Notes under the pieces: model-generated
Told to the model about the DNA's origin: nothing
Databases searched by the model: none
Seen by the model: only the letters and a program-made list of their open reading frames with translations
Assembly (NCBI GenBank): GCA_902571335.1
Contig: CACGBT010000015.1
Coordinates: 1-34,979 of the forward strand
DNA length: 34,979 bases
From: an uncultured Prochlorococcus sp.
GTDB lineage: Bacteria; Cyanobacteriota; Cyanobacteriia; PCC-6307; Cyanobiaceae
Direction of reading: 5' to 3'
In this document: positions 1 through 8,272 of the stretch, one piece after another
How the letters are laid out: each line of letters opens with the position of its first letter
How positions within the stretch are numbered: position 1 is the stretch's first letter
Translations under genes and position numbers: made by a program

Positions 1-177
1 GTTTTTACTTTTATTAGTTATTTTTAAATCAATAATTAATTCGTTTAAACCATTCTTTTTTTTGATTTTGTAATTTATAGGTACCAGATTTAACTTTGAT
101 TTGGGTGAGTTTTTAATATATAAATCTGAAAGAATTAAAAAAATTAAAAGGACTAAGAGGATATTTATTAATATCAT
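1..177 (-). CDS. Membrane-anchored hypothetical protein (5' part, cut by window edge)
   Basis: An open frame runs from an ATG at 177 to the window edge without a stop (59 codons). The first 17 or so residues are almost purely Ile/Leu/Val/Phe, which suggests a signal anchor or uncleaved signal peptide. The rest of the visible part is basic and polar. It starts 11 nt after the stop of the thioredoxin-like gene on the same strand, so the two are probably co-transcribed. The gap between them is nearly all T on the plus strand and shows no good ribosome binding site. I do not recognise the family and the C-terminal part is outside the window. Confidence 0.45.
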   Translation of the reverse strand, partial: MILINILLVLLIFLILSDLYIKNSPKSKLNLVPINYKIKKKNGLNELIIDLKITNKSKN

Positions 178-188
178 TTTTTTTTTAA

Positions 189-737
189 TTAATTTTTGTT
201 GTTATCCTTTTTTTCAGAAATGATACTGTTGTATTCATTAAAACTTTCTACAGAAAATGTCGTATCTTCTATATCAATTCCTTTTAACTCTCCTATAACT
301 TTGTTTAATTCATCGATATTAATCATTCCATTTTTATCATATTTAACTTCACCATCACTATTTAAAATAATGGTTTGCGGAATATATCCGTTCCAATAAT
401 AATTAGGTTCATTTCTAAGATCAGACTTTTCTTTATCCTGCAATTCATCAGTAGTTAGAGCAATGATATCAATATTATTTCTCCATATCAAATCTAAACC
501 AGATATTATCGGAGCCATAGCTTTACTATCTGAACTATCGTCAAGATAAAAAAATAAAACTGCGACTCTTTTATTCTTTAATGATTCCTGAAGAGTTGTC
601 TGGGGAGGAACTATAGCCCCATTACCTGCGTATATAGGAAAGATGTTGCCATCGTAACTATCAGAATCTCTAGAGGCATTTGCTTTATATGGACTTAAGA
701 AAATTAATGCTATTAGGACCCATTGAATTATTTTCAT
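189..737 (-). CDS. Thioredoxin-fold protein without cysteines, thylakoid/lumen type
   Basis: 182 residues. The N-terminus (about 1-22) is a signal peptide: hydrophobic core IIQWVLIALIFL, then a small-residue cleavage region near ANAS. The body reads as a thioredoxin fold: a strand with VAVLFFY, then DDSSDSKAMAP where a thioredoxin would carry CxxC, and a GYIPQTIIL stretch matching the cis-Pro loop. The protein contains no cysteine at all, so it cannot be a dithiol oxidoreductase. It resembles the cyanobacterial and plastid thioredoxin-like proteins annotated as thylakoid photosystem I accumulation factors; that assignment is from memory. It probably acts as a structural or assembly factor in the lumen or at the thylakoid membrane. 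It lies just downstream of the DUF3685 gene on the same strand (14-nt gap). Confidence 0.6.
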   Translation of the reverse strand: MKIIQWVLIALIFLSPYKANASRDSDSYDGNIFPIYAGNGAIVPPQTTLQESLKNKRVAVLFFYLDDSSDSKAMAPIISGLDLIWRNNIDIIALTTDELQDKEKSDLRNEPNYYWNGYIPQTIILNSDGEVKYDKNGMINIDELNKVIGELKGIDIEDTTFSVESFNEYNSIISEKKDNNKN

Positions 738-751
738 TTAAGTTTAAAAAC

Positions 752-2368
752 TTACTTGGAACTTGATCTTCCTAATCCTTGAAGGATTCCTTTCCCAACT
801 AAACCGATAGCTTTGCCAACGACCTTTGTAAGGAAAGTTACGAAAAGATTACCAATATATTTTACAGCAACTTCTAACTGCGGTGCTACGGCATCTCTTA
901 TCTCAACCAACAATGTAACTTGTTTTTGTAGCCATTCTAGATTCTCTAATTCTTTCTCTCTATTTTCATTTTTAAAGTATCGGGTAAATTTTTTATCGAT
1001 AATGTCAATATATTCTCGTTTACTCTCATATAAGTAGATAGGCATATAAATATAGTCATGCCAGCGATTATAGTTATTAATATTATTTCTAAATCTTTCA
1101 AAATTTCTTGTCGATTGTAATTCGGGATTTATAAGTACAGTCCTTAATTCAGGCCAAGAAGAACAAATATTAAAGATTTCAGAAGCTAATAAATTACAGT
1201 TCCTTATTGTCCAATTTGAAATTATATTTTCAAGGATCAAAAATGATTCTGTTTCATATAGAGGGAGTAATTTTCCATCAAAGTCAAGAGCTTCATTTTT
1301 AATAATTGGCTCAATAAACATTATTGATTCATGTGATTCTCTATCTATCTCTTCGCAACTAACTTCACTATAAATAAAATCATTTATTGAAATAGATTCG
1401 CTTCCTTTTTTTAATCGAAAATAGCTGTCTGTGATATTTGAAATTGTATTAACTTTAAGTTCTTTTATAAGAGAATTTAAATCATCTTTAAAATCTTTCT
1501 CCTTATAGTTTTCCTTAATATTATTTACTAAATTATCTAACTCATCTAACATTTTGCAAATTAGTCGTGAAATGTATTCTTTCTTTATTCCAGAAAGAAT
1601 TATTGATGAATTATTGAATTCAACCTTTAAGTTAGTTGAGCTATACCTTTCTTTTAGTCTATCTAAAATTAAATTCCATATTTCTTTAGTGCTTTTATCT
1701 TTAATGAATACAGTATTCTTATTTTCAAGATTAATTATATTTTCAGTGTAAACTGCCTCTGTATAAAGTTCTAGTGAATTACCCCATAAGAAAATTAGAA
1801 AAGATTTTGCAGTAATAAGTTCTCTTAATCTTCCTTTTAAAATAAATTTATAAAATTCTGGTGTTGAATCAGAGTTGACATATTTGAATATATAATTAAT
1901 TTCAATGTCTATTTGTTTAAGACCTGAAGTTAGAATTTTTTGACTAAAAGAGAGAGGTTTATTTTTGTTTAATTGAACTCGGGAATTATTTTCAATATCA
2001 AATACCCTTCCTCCATTTAAAATGGTATCAATAGATTCAAGAACTTTTTCTGCGCTGGGATTTAAAAGAAAACCTTCAGCATTTAACGATGGAGAGGTAT
2101 TTGCTTCATAAACAAGTTCACCAGAGAGAATTATAAGAAACTTTGACTCATCATATCTTTCTCTTAATTTTAATAATTCTAACCTTATAAGATCTTCTGA
2201 TTGGAAATTAAGAACATTCCATATTACTAAATCCGGAGTTTTATCACCTGTTCCATTATTAAAATTAATGTCTAAATTCTGGTCTAAAGATGTTAACTTA
2301 AGAGATAAAGATTCTGCTATTAAGCTTGGAGCAATAATCAATATCGATTTTTTTGAAATTAATTCCAA
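752..2368 (-). CDS. DUF3685 family protein
   Basis: 538 residues with a TTG start at 2368; no usable ATG lies nearby upstream. The N-terminal 120 residues look like a degenerate receiver-type fold: KSILIIAPSLIAESLSLKL, then a DLVIW strand and a FLIILSG strand. The middle is charged and mostly helical. The C-terminal end (about residues 485-538) has an amphipathic to hydrophobic stretch ending VGKGILQGLGRSSSK, which I associate with the DUF3685 proteins of cyanobacteria and plastid-bearing eukaryotes. No catalytic motif is visible and the function is unknown. It sits between hisA and the thioredoxin-like gene, all on the minus strand, so an operon with the latter is plausible. Confidence 0.55.
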   Translation of the reverse strand: MELISKKSILIIAPSLIAESLSLKLTSLDQNLDINFNNGTGDKTPDLVIWNVLNFQSEDLIRLELLKLRERYDESKFLIILSGELVYEANTSPSLNAEGFLLNPSAEKVLESIDTILNGGRVFDIENNSRVQLNKNKPLSFSQKILTSGLKQIDIEINYIFKYVNSDSTPEFYKFILKGRLRELITAKSFLIFLWGNSLELYTEAVYTENIINLENKNTVFIKDKSTKEIWNLILDRLKERYSSTNLKVEFNNSSIILSGIKKEYISRLICKMLDELDNLVNNIKENYKEKDFKDDLNSLIKELKVNTISNITDSYFRLKKGSESISINDFIYSEVSCEEIDRESHESIMFIEPIIKNEALDFDGKLLPLYETESFLILENIISNWTIRNCNLLASEIFNICSSWPELRTVLINPELQSTRNFERFRNNINNYNRWHDYIYMPIYLYESKREYIDIIDKKFTRYFKNENREKELENLEWLQKQVTLLVEIRDAVAPQLEVAVKYIGNLFVTFLTKVVGKAIGLVGKGILQGLGRSSSK

Positions 2369-2447
2369 GACTAGATTTCTTATCTCTTATACAAAATTAA
2401 CTAACAATTACTGTAAACACCAGCCTTAAATCAATTTTTATAATCTT

Positions 2448-3215
2448 TTAAGCGTAGTAATTTCTATTTAAATCAAAGTCATTTAATCTCTCTGATGACA
2501 ATACATTATTCGCTTCGTTTATTGTGAATTTATTTTCATATAGAGCTTTACCTACAATTACTCCAAAGAGTCCAGAGTTTTCAAATTTTACTAACGATAA
2601 TAAATCAGAAATTGAACCAACACCTCCTGAGGCTATTACTGGAATATCTGTAATTTCAAGTATGCTTTTTATGAATTCTTCATTTGTCCCTTCTAACGTC
2701 CCATCTGTATTTATATCTGTAACAATAAAACTAGCAATTTTAAATGAAGAAAACTCCTTTACTAGATCTGTGGCAAAAATATTAGATTGCTCAAGCCAGC
2801 CCCTTGTACTAACTTTTCCATCTTTTGCATCTATCCCAACAATTATCCTTCCAGGGAATTTATTTGATAAGTCTTTAACTAGTTCTTTATTTTCTATTGC
2901 AGAGGTCCCCATGATAACTTTCTCAATACCATAAGAAAATAATTGTTCTATCCTTTCTTGAGACCTTATTCCCCCACCTATTTGAATAGGTATATTAACT
3001 GTTTTTGTAATCTTTTTTATTGATTTATCGTTTGTAGGGGATCCAGTTTTTGCAGCATCCAAATCAACTATATGTATATATTTCGCCCCTTCGCTTTCCC
3101 AAAATTTAGCTTGCTCATGAGGCTCTTTGGTGAAGTCTTTTCTTTTATTAAAGTCTCCTTTAAAAAGCCTTACACACTTACCATTCATTAAATCAATTGC
3201 TGGTATTAGGTCCAT
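2448..3215 (-). CDS. hisA: Phosphoribosylformimino-5-aminoimidazole carboxamide ribotide isomerase
   Basis: 255 residues, the usual length for HisA. It performs the fourth step of histidine biosynthesis, an Amadori rearrangement of ProFAR to PRFAR in the cytoplasm. The (beta/alpha)8 barrel signatures are clear: LIPAIDLMNGKCVRL at the N-terminus with the catalytic Asp in AIDL, PIQIGGGIRS in the first phosphate-binding half, IVGIDAKDG, the second catalytic Asp in FIVTDINTDGTLEG, and the second phosphate loop PVIASGGVGS. The ATG at 3215 gives the standard N-terminus. It is divergent from the epimerase gene, with a promoter gap of about 90 nt. Confidence 0.96.
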   Translation of the reverse strand: MDLIPAIDLMNGKCVRLFKGDFNKRKDFTKEPHEQAKFWESEGAKYIHIVDLDAAKTGSPTNDKSIKKITKTVNIPIQIGGGIRSQERIEQLFSYGIEKVIMGTSAIENKELVKDLSNKFPGRIIVGIDAKDGKVSTRGWLEQSNIFATDLVKEFSSFKIASFIVTDINTDGTLEGTNEEFIKSILEITDIPVIASGGVGSISDLLSLVKFENSGLFGVIVGKALYENKFTINEANNVLSSERLNDFDLNRNYYA

Positions 3216-3307
3216 AGAATCATCCTTTTCATTAATTACTTATTAGTAGTACTATTCAATATGTAATTCTATTTAAGATTACTACTTCAGTTAAATATTT
3301 TTTGAAT

Positions 3308-4228
3308 ATGAAAATTCTTGTAATGGGTGGCACTAGATTTGTTGGCAAGTCTTTGGTTGGAAAGTTATTAAGTAAAAATTATGATATTGATATTTTCACG
3401 AGAGGTAATATAAGTAATCCTGAAAAAACAAATTTAATTAAGGGTGATAGAAATAATTCAGAAGATATCGTAAAGCTAAGAAATAAAAAGTATGATGTTG
3501 TTTATGATATTTCTGGACGCGAGTTAGAACAAACCAAACTTCTTATAGAAAATTTAGATAACTCTTTCCAGAGATATATATATGTCAGTTCAGCAGGTGT
3601 TTATAAAGATAATTGTGAACTACCCTTATCCGAAGTTGATCCAATTGATCCAGATAGTAGACACAGAGGAAAGTTTGAGACAGAAAATTGGTTAAAAAAC
3701 CAAAAAATTCCTTTTACAAGTTTTAGACCTACTTATATTTATGGACCAGGAAATTATAATAAAATTGAAAATTGGTTTTTTGAAAGGTTATTTACTAAAA
3801 AATCTATACCAATCCCTGGTGACGGGTCTTTAATTACTCAGCTAGGCCATGTTTCTGATCTAACTGATGTAATGATTAGGTGCATAAATTTTGAAAATTC
3901 CAAAAATAATATTTACAACTGTTCAGGCGAAAAAGGAGTAACAATTAAGGGTTTAATTTATTTCTGTGCGAATGTTCTTGGATTAAACCAAAATGAGATT
4001 TCTTTAAGAACATTTGATTATCAAAAATTAGATTCTAAATCTCGAAAGGGATTTCCAATTAGATTAAATCATTATCAGACTGATATCTCTAAAATAAAAC
4101 GTGATTTAGAATGGATGCCAACTTTTGATTTACTTAATGGTTTAAAGGATAGTTTTATGAAAGATTTTAATAATAAAAAGAGTGAGGAGTTCGATGAAAA
4201 TTCAGATAATATTCTTTTTAATTCTTAA
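3308..4228 (+). CDS. NAD-dependent epimerase/dehydratase, CSP41-like atypical SDR
   Basis: 306 residues from the ATG at 3308; a TTG two codons earlier is possible but less likely. The Rossmann fold is shown by KILVMGGTRFVGKSLVGKLL (Gly-rich dinucleotide loop). Further on are YIYVSSAGVYKDN and RHRGKFETENWL in the region of the SDR catalytic Tyr/Lys, then FRPTYIYGPGNYN. GGTRFVG together with SAGVY is typical of the cyanobacterial and chloroplast CSP41 proteins, RNA-binding SDR relatives tied to ribosome and transcript stability. Enzymatic activity should not be assumed. It is convergent with pgsA and overlaps it by 27 nt at the 3' end. Confidence 0.8.
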   Translation: MKILVMGGTRFVGKSLVGKLLSKNYDIDIFTRGNISNPEKTNLIKGDRNNSEDIVKLRNKKYDVVYDISGRELEQTKLLIENLDNSFQRYIYVSSAGVYKDNCELPLSEVDPIDPDSRHRGKFETENWLKNQKIPFTSFRPTYIYGPGNYNKIENWFFERLFTKKSIPIPGDGSLITQLGHVSDLTDVMIRCINFENSKNNIYNCSGEKGVTIKGLIYFCANVLGLNQNEISLRTFDYQKLDSKSRKGFPIRLNHYQTDISKIKRDLEWMPTFDLLNGLKDSFMKDFNNKKSEEFDENSDNILFNS

Positions 4229-4741
4229 ATAGTCTAATAAAGTCATAAAAGACAGGATGAATCCTAACCAATAAAAAATTAAAGCAAAATTATTCAATAA
4301 GCTAATTTTTAATGGTGTAAAGAATGTAATTACTGAAATAAAAAAGAAAAATGTTTTATATTTACCTAACATAGATGCTGGTAAACCGTCTTTTGTAGAG
4401 TTCCTCAGGCTAGAGATAATTAATTCTCTAAATAAAATTAATGACAAAGACCAGAAGGGTATAAAATTATTTTTACATTGGAAGGTTAAAGGAATTAAAT
4501 AGAAGACTTTATCGCTTAAGGGATCAAGGATAGCTCCTAATCTGGTTTTAAGATTAAATTTCCTTGCAATTAATCCGTCAAAATAATCAGTTAAACCTCC
4601 AATAATAATCAATATAAAGACATAAAAAGGTCTGTTAATTTCTAAAAAAAGTATTAATGGAAATACAAGGAAAAGGCGAGATATTGATAATAAGTTGGGA
4701 ATATTCAATGCTAAATTTTTAAGTTTTTTTCTTAATAACAA
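4202..4741 (-). CDS. pgsA: CDP-diacylglycerol-glycerol-3-phosphate 3-phosphatidyltransferase
   Basis: 179 residues. An integral membrane enzyme making phosphatidylglycerolphosphate, the precursor of phosphatidylglycerol, the essential phospholipid of thylakoids. The CDP-alcohol phosphatidyltransferase motif D-x2-D-G-x2-A-R-x8-G-x3-D-x3-D is intact in DYFDGLIARKFNLKTRLGAI followed by LDPLSD, at about residues 51-76. NIPNLLSISRLFLVFPLIL before it is the usual N-terminal helix, and three to four more hydrophobic helices follow. The length fits PgsA. The choice of PgsA over another member of the superfamily rests on length and on the NIPNLLSISR start. The 3' end overlaps the convergent CSP41-like gene. 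Confidence 0.88.
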   Translation of the reverse strand: MLLRKKLKNLALNIPNLLSISRLFLVFPLILFLEINRPFYVFILIIIGGLTDYFDGLIARKFNLKTRLGAILDPLSDKVFYLIPLTFQCKNNFIPFWSLSLILFRELIISSLRNSTKDGLPASMLGKYKTFFFFISVITFFTPLKISLLNNFALIFYWLGFILSFMTLLDYLRIKKNII

Positions 4742-4925
4742 ATTAGTTTTTGTATATAAAAAATATATTACACTGTCAACAATCTTAAACTTTTAGTAAA
4801 AATGTTAAATGTTTCTTAATGATAAATTCTGAAATTCAATTTAAATTTGAAACCTAAAGATTATAAACTAAACTTCTTTTTATGAATGATGATGTTTTAT
4901 ATTAAAAAATTATTCCCTATATATA

Positions 4926-5537
4926 ATGCAGACTCATAGCCTAAAGCTATCTCCAGAATCTGATTTGATAAATTCAATTAAAGAATATTCTTTATCGAAT
5001 AATTTATACGGGTATGTATCTGGTGTCGTTGGTAATCTTAGAACAGTTTGTATTCAATGCCCAGGGAATCAAGAGATAAATAAATTTGAGGGAAATCTAG
5101 AGATAGTTTCTTTAAATGGACATTTTAATAAGGGAGATGTTCATTTGCATTTGAGTTTTGCAGATGAGGGATGTAATGTCTTTGGAGGGCATCTTGAGGA
5201 GGGATGTATTGTAAAAAAAGGTACTGATATGTTATTACTTTCGTTTGAACAAAAAATTATTAATATCTCAAGTAATGATTCATTAAAAAATGAATCACGT
5301 GTAAAAGCATTTATTTTAAAGGATTGTCCTTGGTCTAAAAGAGCAATTAGGTTGCTTAATTCTTTATCTATCCCTCATGAAGTTACTTTAATAGACAATG
5401 ATGAGAGCTTTAAAAAAATAATGGCTCAAAGTAGCCATAATACTTTCCCTCAAATATTTTTGGATAATAAATTTTTTGGAGGATATGATGAACTTTCAGA
5501 ACAAGCAAAATTGGATAACTTAATTTCATTTAAGTAA
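4926..5537 (+). CDS. PPC (DUF296) domain fused to monothiol-like glutaredoxin
   Basis: 203 residues in two domains. Residues 1 to about 115 match the PPC/DUF296 fold: LYGYVSGVVGNLRTVCIQ, FEGNLEIVSLNGHF, DVHLHLSFADEGCNVFGGHL and GTDMLLLSFE. GGHL and the nearby histidines are typical of this trimeric domain. Residues about 123-203 are a glutaredoxin: VKAFILKDCPWSKRAIRLL gives a CPWS single-cysteine active site, HNTFPQIFLDNKFFGGYDEL gives the TFPQI cis-Pro and the GGYDEL glutathione-binding segment. The Cys in CPWS is placed to bind glutathione or, with a partner, an iron-sulfur cluster. The gene stands alone, convergent to a short minus-strand gene. The role of the PPC half in bacteria is poorly known. 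No frameshift or in-frame stop separates the halves. Confidence 0.8.
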   Translation: MQTHSLKLSPESDLINSIKEYSLSNNLYGYVSGVVGNLRTVCIQCPGNQEINKFEGNLEIVSLNGHFNKGDVHLHLSFADEGCNVFGGHLEEGCIVKKGTDMLLLSFEQKIINISSNDSLKNESRVKAFILKDCPWSKRAIRLLNSLSIPHEVTLIDNDESFKKIMAQSSHNTFPQIFLDNKFFGGYDELSEQAKLDNLISFK

Positions 5538-5547
5538 TCTAAAATTT

Positions 5548-5736
5548 TTAACTGTCACGATTAGAAAGCTTTTCAGCAACTAATTCGTCCTCTAACTGCT
5601 TTATTAATCTTGATACAAGACTTTGAAATTCTGGTTGACAGCCTTTAAATGCAGCTTTATGTCTTATTGGCTCATTTCTAGTTCTTAAATCAGTAAGCAT
5701 TAATTGTAATGCGTCAATTTTGGGATTTATTTTCAT
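5548..5736 (-). CDS. Small conserved hypothetical protein
   Basis: 62 residues, soluble, mostly helical and charged, with one cysteine (KGCQPEF) and a C-terminal helix SRLIKQLEDELVAEKL. It begins with ATG and lies 26 nt downstream of the SDR gene on the same strand, so they may be co-transcribed. It is convergent to the PPC-glutaredoxin gene with a 10-nt gap. I do not recognise a named family; its even composition and clean placement support a real gene. Confidence 0.6.
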   Translation of the reverse strand: MKINPKIDALQLMLTDLRTRNEPIRHKAAFKGCQPEFQSLVSRLIKQLEDELVAEKLSNRDS

Positions 5737-5762
5737 AGTTTTAATTTATATATTTACATCTT

Positions 5763-6422
5763 TTAAATCATTTGCATAGCTTTTTTAAAAGATATTTTTT
5801 TATTATCATTCGAACTTGTAACTTCTATTAATTTATTTATGGATTCTTTGTTTTTTAAAGAATCTATACAACATTGCGCAACTAATCTTCTTGGGATTGA
5901 TCCATTAATTTGAGTATCCTCCTTTGAATAATTTATATTTTCTGATTTAATATCTTCATTTTCCTTTAATCCTCCAGGTCTAATAATAGTCCATTCAAAA
6001 TTTGAATTTCGTAGAAGGTTTTCCCCTAATTTCTTCCAAATAAGAATTAAACCAAATAAGTTTAATGGGTGAAATAATTTTCCAGTACAAAGAGAACTAA
6101 CTAAAATAACTCTTTTAATTCCAACTCTTTTGCAACTCTCTAATTGCCTATATACACCTAATGCATCAACCTTTGCAGGACCAGTTAAATCTAATGATGC
6201 TCTCGCTCCAGTAGCTATTATCAAAGCATCAATATCTTGTAAAGCTTTATCAAGTTCTCCTTTTTGGTCTAATGAAACCCTAATTGTTTCTAAACTCTCT
6301 AGCCCTGCTGAGACTTTTGAATTCTTTCTGATGATTTGCCTTACTTTATATCCTTTCTTAACTGCTTCTTCGGAAATTCTATAACCTGTTTTCCCCGATG
6401 CACCAGTAATTGCTATTTTCAT
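5763..6422 (-). CDS. Atypical SDR, NAD(P)H-binding family
   Basis: 219 residues. The N-terminus KIAITGASGKTGYRISEEA is the NAD(P)-binding Gly-rich loop of atypical short-chain dehydrogenase-like proteins (TGASGKTG). A DALIIATGARASLD strand and VKRVILVSSLCTG follow, then WTIIRPGGLKEN. The usual YxxxK active site is not evident, as in the NmrA-like and NAD(P)H-binding plastid proteins. Substrate and pathway cannot be read from the sequence. The ATG at 6422 gives the standard start. It lies between nth (upstream, 35-nt gap) and a small hypothetical gene (downstream) on the minus strand. Confidence 0.8.
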   Translation of the reverse strand: MKIAITGASGKTGYRISEEAVKKGYKVRQIIRKNSKVSAGLESLETIRVSLDQKGELDKALQDIDALIIATGARASLDLTGPAKVDALGVYRQLESCKRVGIKRVILVSSLCTGKLFHPLNLFGLILIWKKLGENLLRNSNFEWTIIRPGGLKENEDIKSENINYSKEDTQINGSIPRRLVAQCCIDSLKNKESINKLIEVTSSNDNKKISFKKAMQMI

Positions 6423-6457
6423 GATTAAAAAACTAATTCAAACATTATATAAATTTC

Positions 6458-7111
6458 TTAAGGCTTTTTACATATAAATTTCTTTTTTCTTTTGGGATAA
6501 AGAGTGCGACATAAATAACATTTTGTTCCATCACAGCCTCTTGCTGAGCAATATTCTCTACCATAAAAGATTATTTGCAAATGTAAGGTATTCCAATCAT
6601 TAATTGGAAATATTTTTTTGAGGTCTTTTTCTGTTTGAACTACGCTATCTCCATTTGATAGACCCCATCTTTGTGCCAACCTGTGTATGTGAGTATCTAC
6701 TGGGAATGAGGGAATTTTAAACACTTGAGACATTACAACTGATGCTGTTTTATGACCTACCCCTGGAAGAGATTCAAGCTTCTCAAAAGAATCTGGGACC
6801 ATGCCATTATGCTTCTCAATCAATAATTTAGACAAGTTATAGATGTTCTTTGATTTTTGATTAGATAGACCTAAAAATTTTATGTATTCGTAAATACCAT
6901 TAATACCTAGCTGCATCATCTTTTCTGGATTATCTGCAACTTTAAATAAGCTTTTTGTTAATTCATTAACTTTCTTATCTGTTGATTGAGCACTTAAAAC
7001 TACGGCAACTAGAAGTGTATATGCATTTGTATGATCGAGGGGTATTGGAGGCGATGGATATAGTTTTTTGAGTTCCTTCCGTATTATTTCTGCTCTTTCA
7101 GACTTTCTCAT
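6458..7111 (-). CDS. nth: Endonuclease III with variant cluster loop
   Basis: 217 residues. A base-excision repair DNA glycosylase/AP lyase for oxidised pyrimidines. The helix-hairpin-helix is ESLPGVGHKTASVVMSQVF, with the catalytic Lys in GHKTA; the catalytic Asp is in FPVDTHIHRLAQRWGLS. The C-terminal cysteine loop is unusual: CSARGCDGTKCYLC gives spacing C-x4-C-x4-C-x2-C, with one more Cys near the very end (KKKFICKKP). The classical 4Fe-4S spacing is C-x6-C-x2-C-x5-C. A cluster may still form with different ligands, or the loop may bind another metal. The start is the ATG at 7111, and the N-terminus SERAEIIRKELKKLYP fits the family. Confidence 0.9.
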   Translation of the reverse strand: MRKSERAEIIRKELKKLYPSPPIPLDHTNAYTLLVAVVLSAQSTDKKVNELTKSLFKVADNPEKMMQLGINGIYEYIKFLGLSNQKSKNIYNLSKLLIEKHNGMVPDSFEKLESLPGVGHKTASVVMSQVFKIPSFPVDTHIHRLAQRWGLSNGDSVVQTEKDLKKIFPINDWNTLHLQIIFYGREYCSARGCDGTKCYLCRTLYPKRKKKFICKKP

Positions 7112-7206
7112 TAAAATTGAAAATTAAATGGTGTATAAAATTATACAAGGGATATTTTAGGTGAATATTTTCTGCTAACTTAATATATTTGAATTAGAAG
7201 AACTTA

Positions 7207-8265
7207 GTGAAAAATGATGCGTTAATAATTGATGATCTGCATCATAAATATGATAAGCGAGAATGTTCAAATTGGATTTTAAACGAAATTAACCTGAAAA
7301 TTAAAAATGGCGAATTGTTAGGTCTGCTTGGTCCTTCTGGTTGTGGAAAAACAACTCTTCTAAGATTAATCGCGGGGTTCGAATATCCCTCTAAAGGAAG
7401 GATTTCTCTAAATGATGAGGAAATTTCTAGTAGGAAAAAAATTCTTAGTCCTGAGAAAAGAAATATTGGTATGGTTTTTCAAGATTATGCACTTTTCCCG
7501 CATTTAACTGTTTTGGACAATGTAATGTTTGGTTTGAAAAACAAAAAAGATAGATCTAGAGTTGATTATTTACTAAATGTTGTTGGTCTTGATAGTTTTG
7601 TTGGAAGGTACCCACATGAATTGTCTGGAGGTCAAAAACAAAGACTAGCAATTGCGAGAGCTCTTGCTCCAGGGACAAATTTTATTTTGTTGGATGAACC
7701 TTTTTGTAGTCTTGATATGCATGTCAAACTAAAATTGAGAAGTGAACTCCCTAATATTCTAAAAGGTTGTAATGCAAGCGGATTGATGGTTACTCATGAT
7801 CCGGAAGAAGCAATGTCAATTTGCGATAAAGTCGCCGTTATGAATGAGGGGAAAATACATCAAATTGATACCCCAATTAATCTTCTAAATAATCCCAAGA
7901 CCATATTTGTTAGTACTTTTATTTTGGGCAATAATATTATTAATCTCCAAAAACATGGTAATTCATATATTTCTTGTTTAGGTGAAATAAATAGTTCAGA
8001 GTATTTGAAAAATACAAGTATCCAAAGTATGTCAATTTCGCCTAAATTTATTTCAATTAAAAGATCAGAATCTGGTGATGCGATTGTTATATCTAAAGAA
8101 TTTCTTGGAGAATTTCTTATATATAAAGTAACTATTAATGGAAACATATTGCGAGTTAGAACTGATATTAATAACCTTCTAAATAATGGTGATAAATGTT
8201 CTCTTTCTATAAATAAAAATAGTTATTATTTTTTATATCCTGGAGCACATAAGGTATATATATAG
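7207..8265 (+). CDS. futC: ABC transporter ATPase, FutC/PotA/CysA type (probable iron uptake)
   Basis: 352 residues from a GTG at 7207; no in-frame ATG is close. The ATPase domain covers about 1-235: Walker A GPSGCGKTT, Q-loop VFQDYALFPHL, signature LSGGQKQRLAIARAL, Walker B FILLDEPF and H-loop VTHDPEEA. The 110-residue C-terminal part matches a TOBE-like regulatory region, as in importers for ferric iron, polyamine or sulfate. Substrate is inferred: the ferritin and Fur-box-like sites just downstream favour ferric iron (FutC). No permease or binding protein is next to it, so it must serve components encoded elsewhere. I see no Fur-like site in its own upstream gap (7112-7206). Confidence 0.7.
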   Translation: MKNDALIIDDLHHKYDKRECSNWILNEINLKIKNGELLGLLGPSGCGKTTLLRLIAGFEYPSKGRISLNDEEISSRKKILSPEKRNIGMVFQDYALFPHLTVLDNVMFGLKNKKDRSRVDYLLNVVGLDSFVGRYPHELSGGQKQRLAIARALAPGTNFILLDEPFCSLDMHVKLKLRSELPNILKGCNASGLMVTHDPEEAMSICDKVAVMNEGKIHQIDTPINLLNNPKTIFVSTFILGNNIINLQKHGNSYISCLGEINSSEYLKNTSIQSMSISPKFISIKRSESGDAIVISKEFLGEFLIYKVTINGNILRVRTDINNLLNNGDKCSLSINKNSYYFLYPGAHKVYI

Positions 8266-8272
8266 AATTTAT

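Noticed and set aside
3242..3290. AGTAGTA...TACTACT inverted repeat between hisA and the epimerase gene
   Set aside because: Arms are only 7 nt and about 30 nt apart in AT-rich DNA; no known regulator fits.
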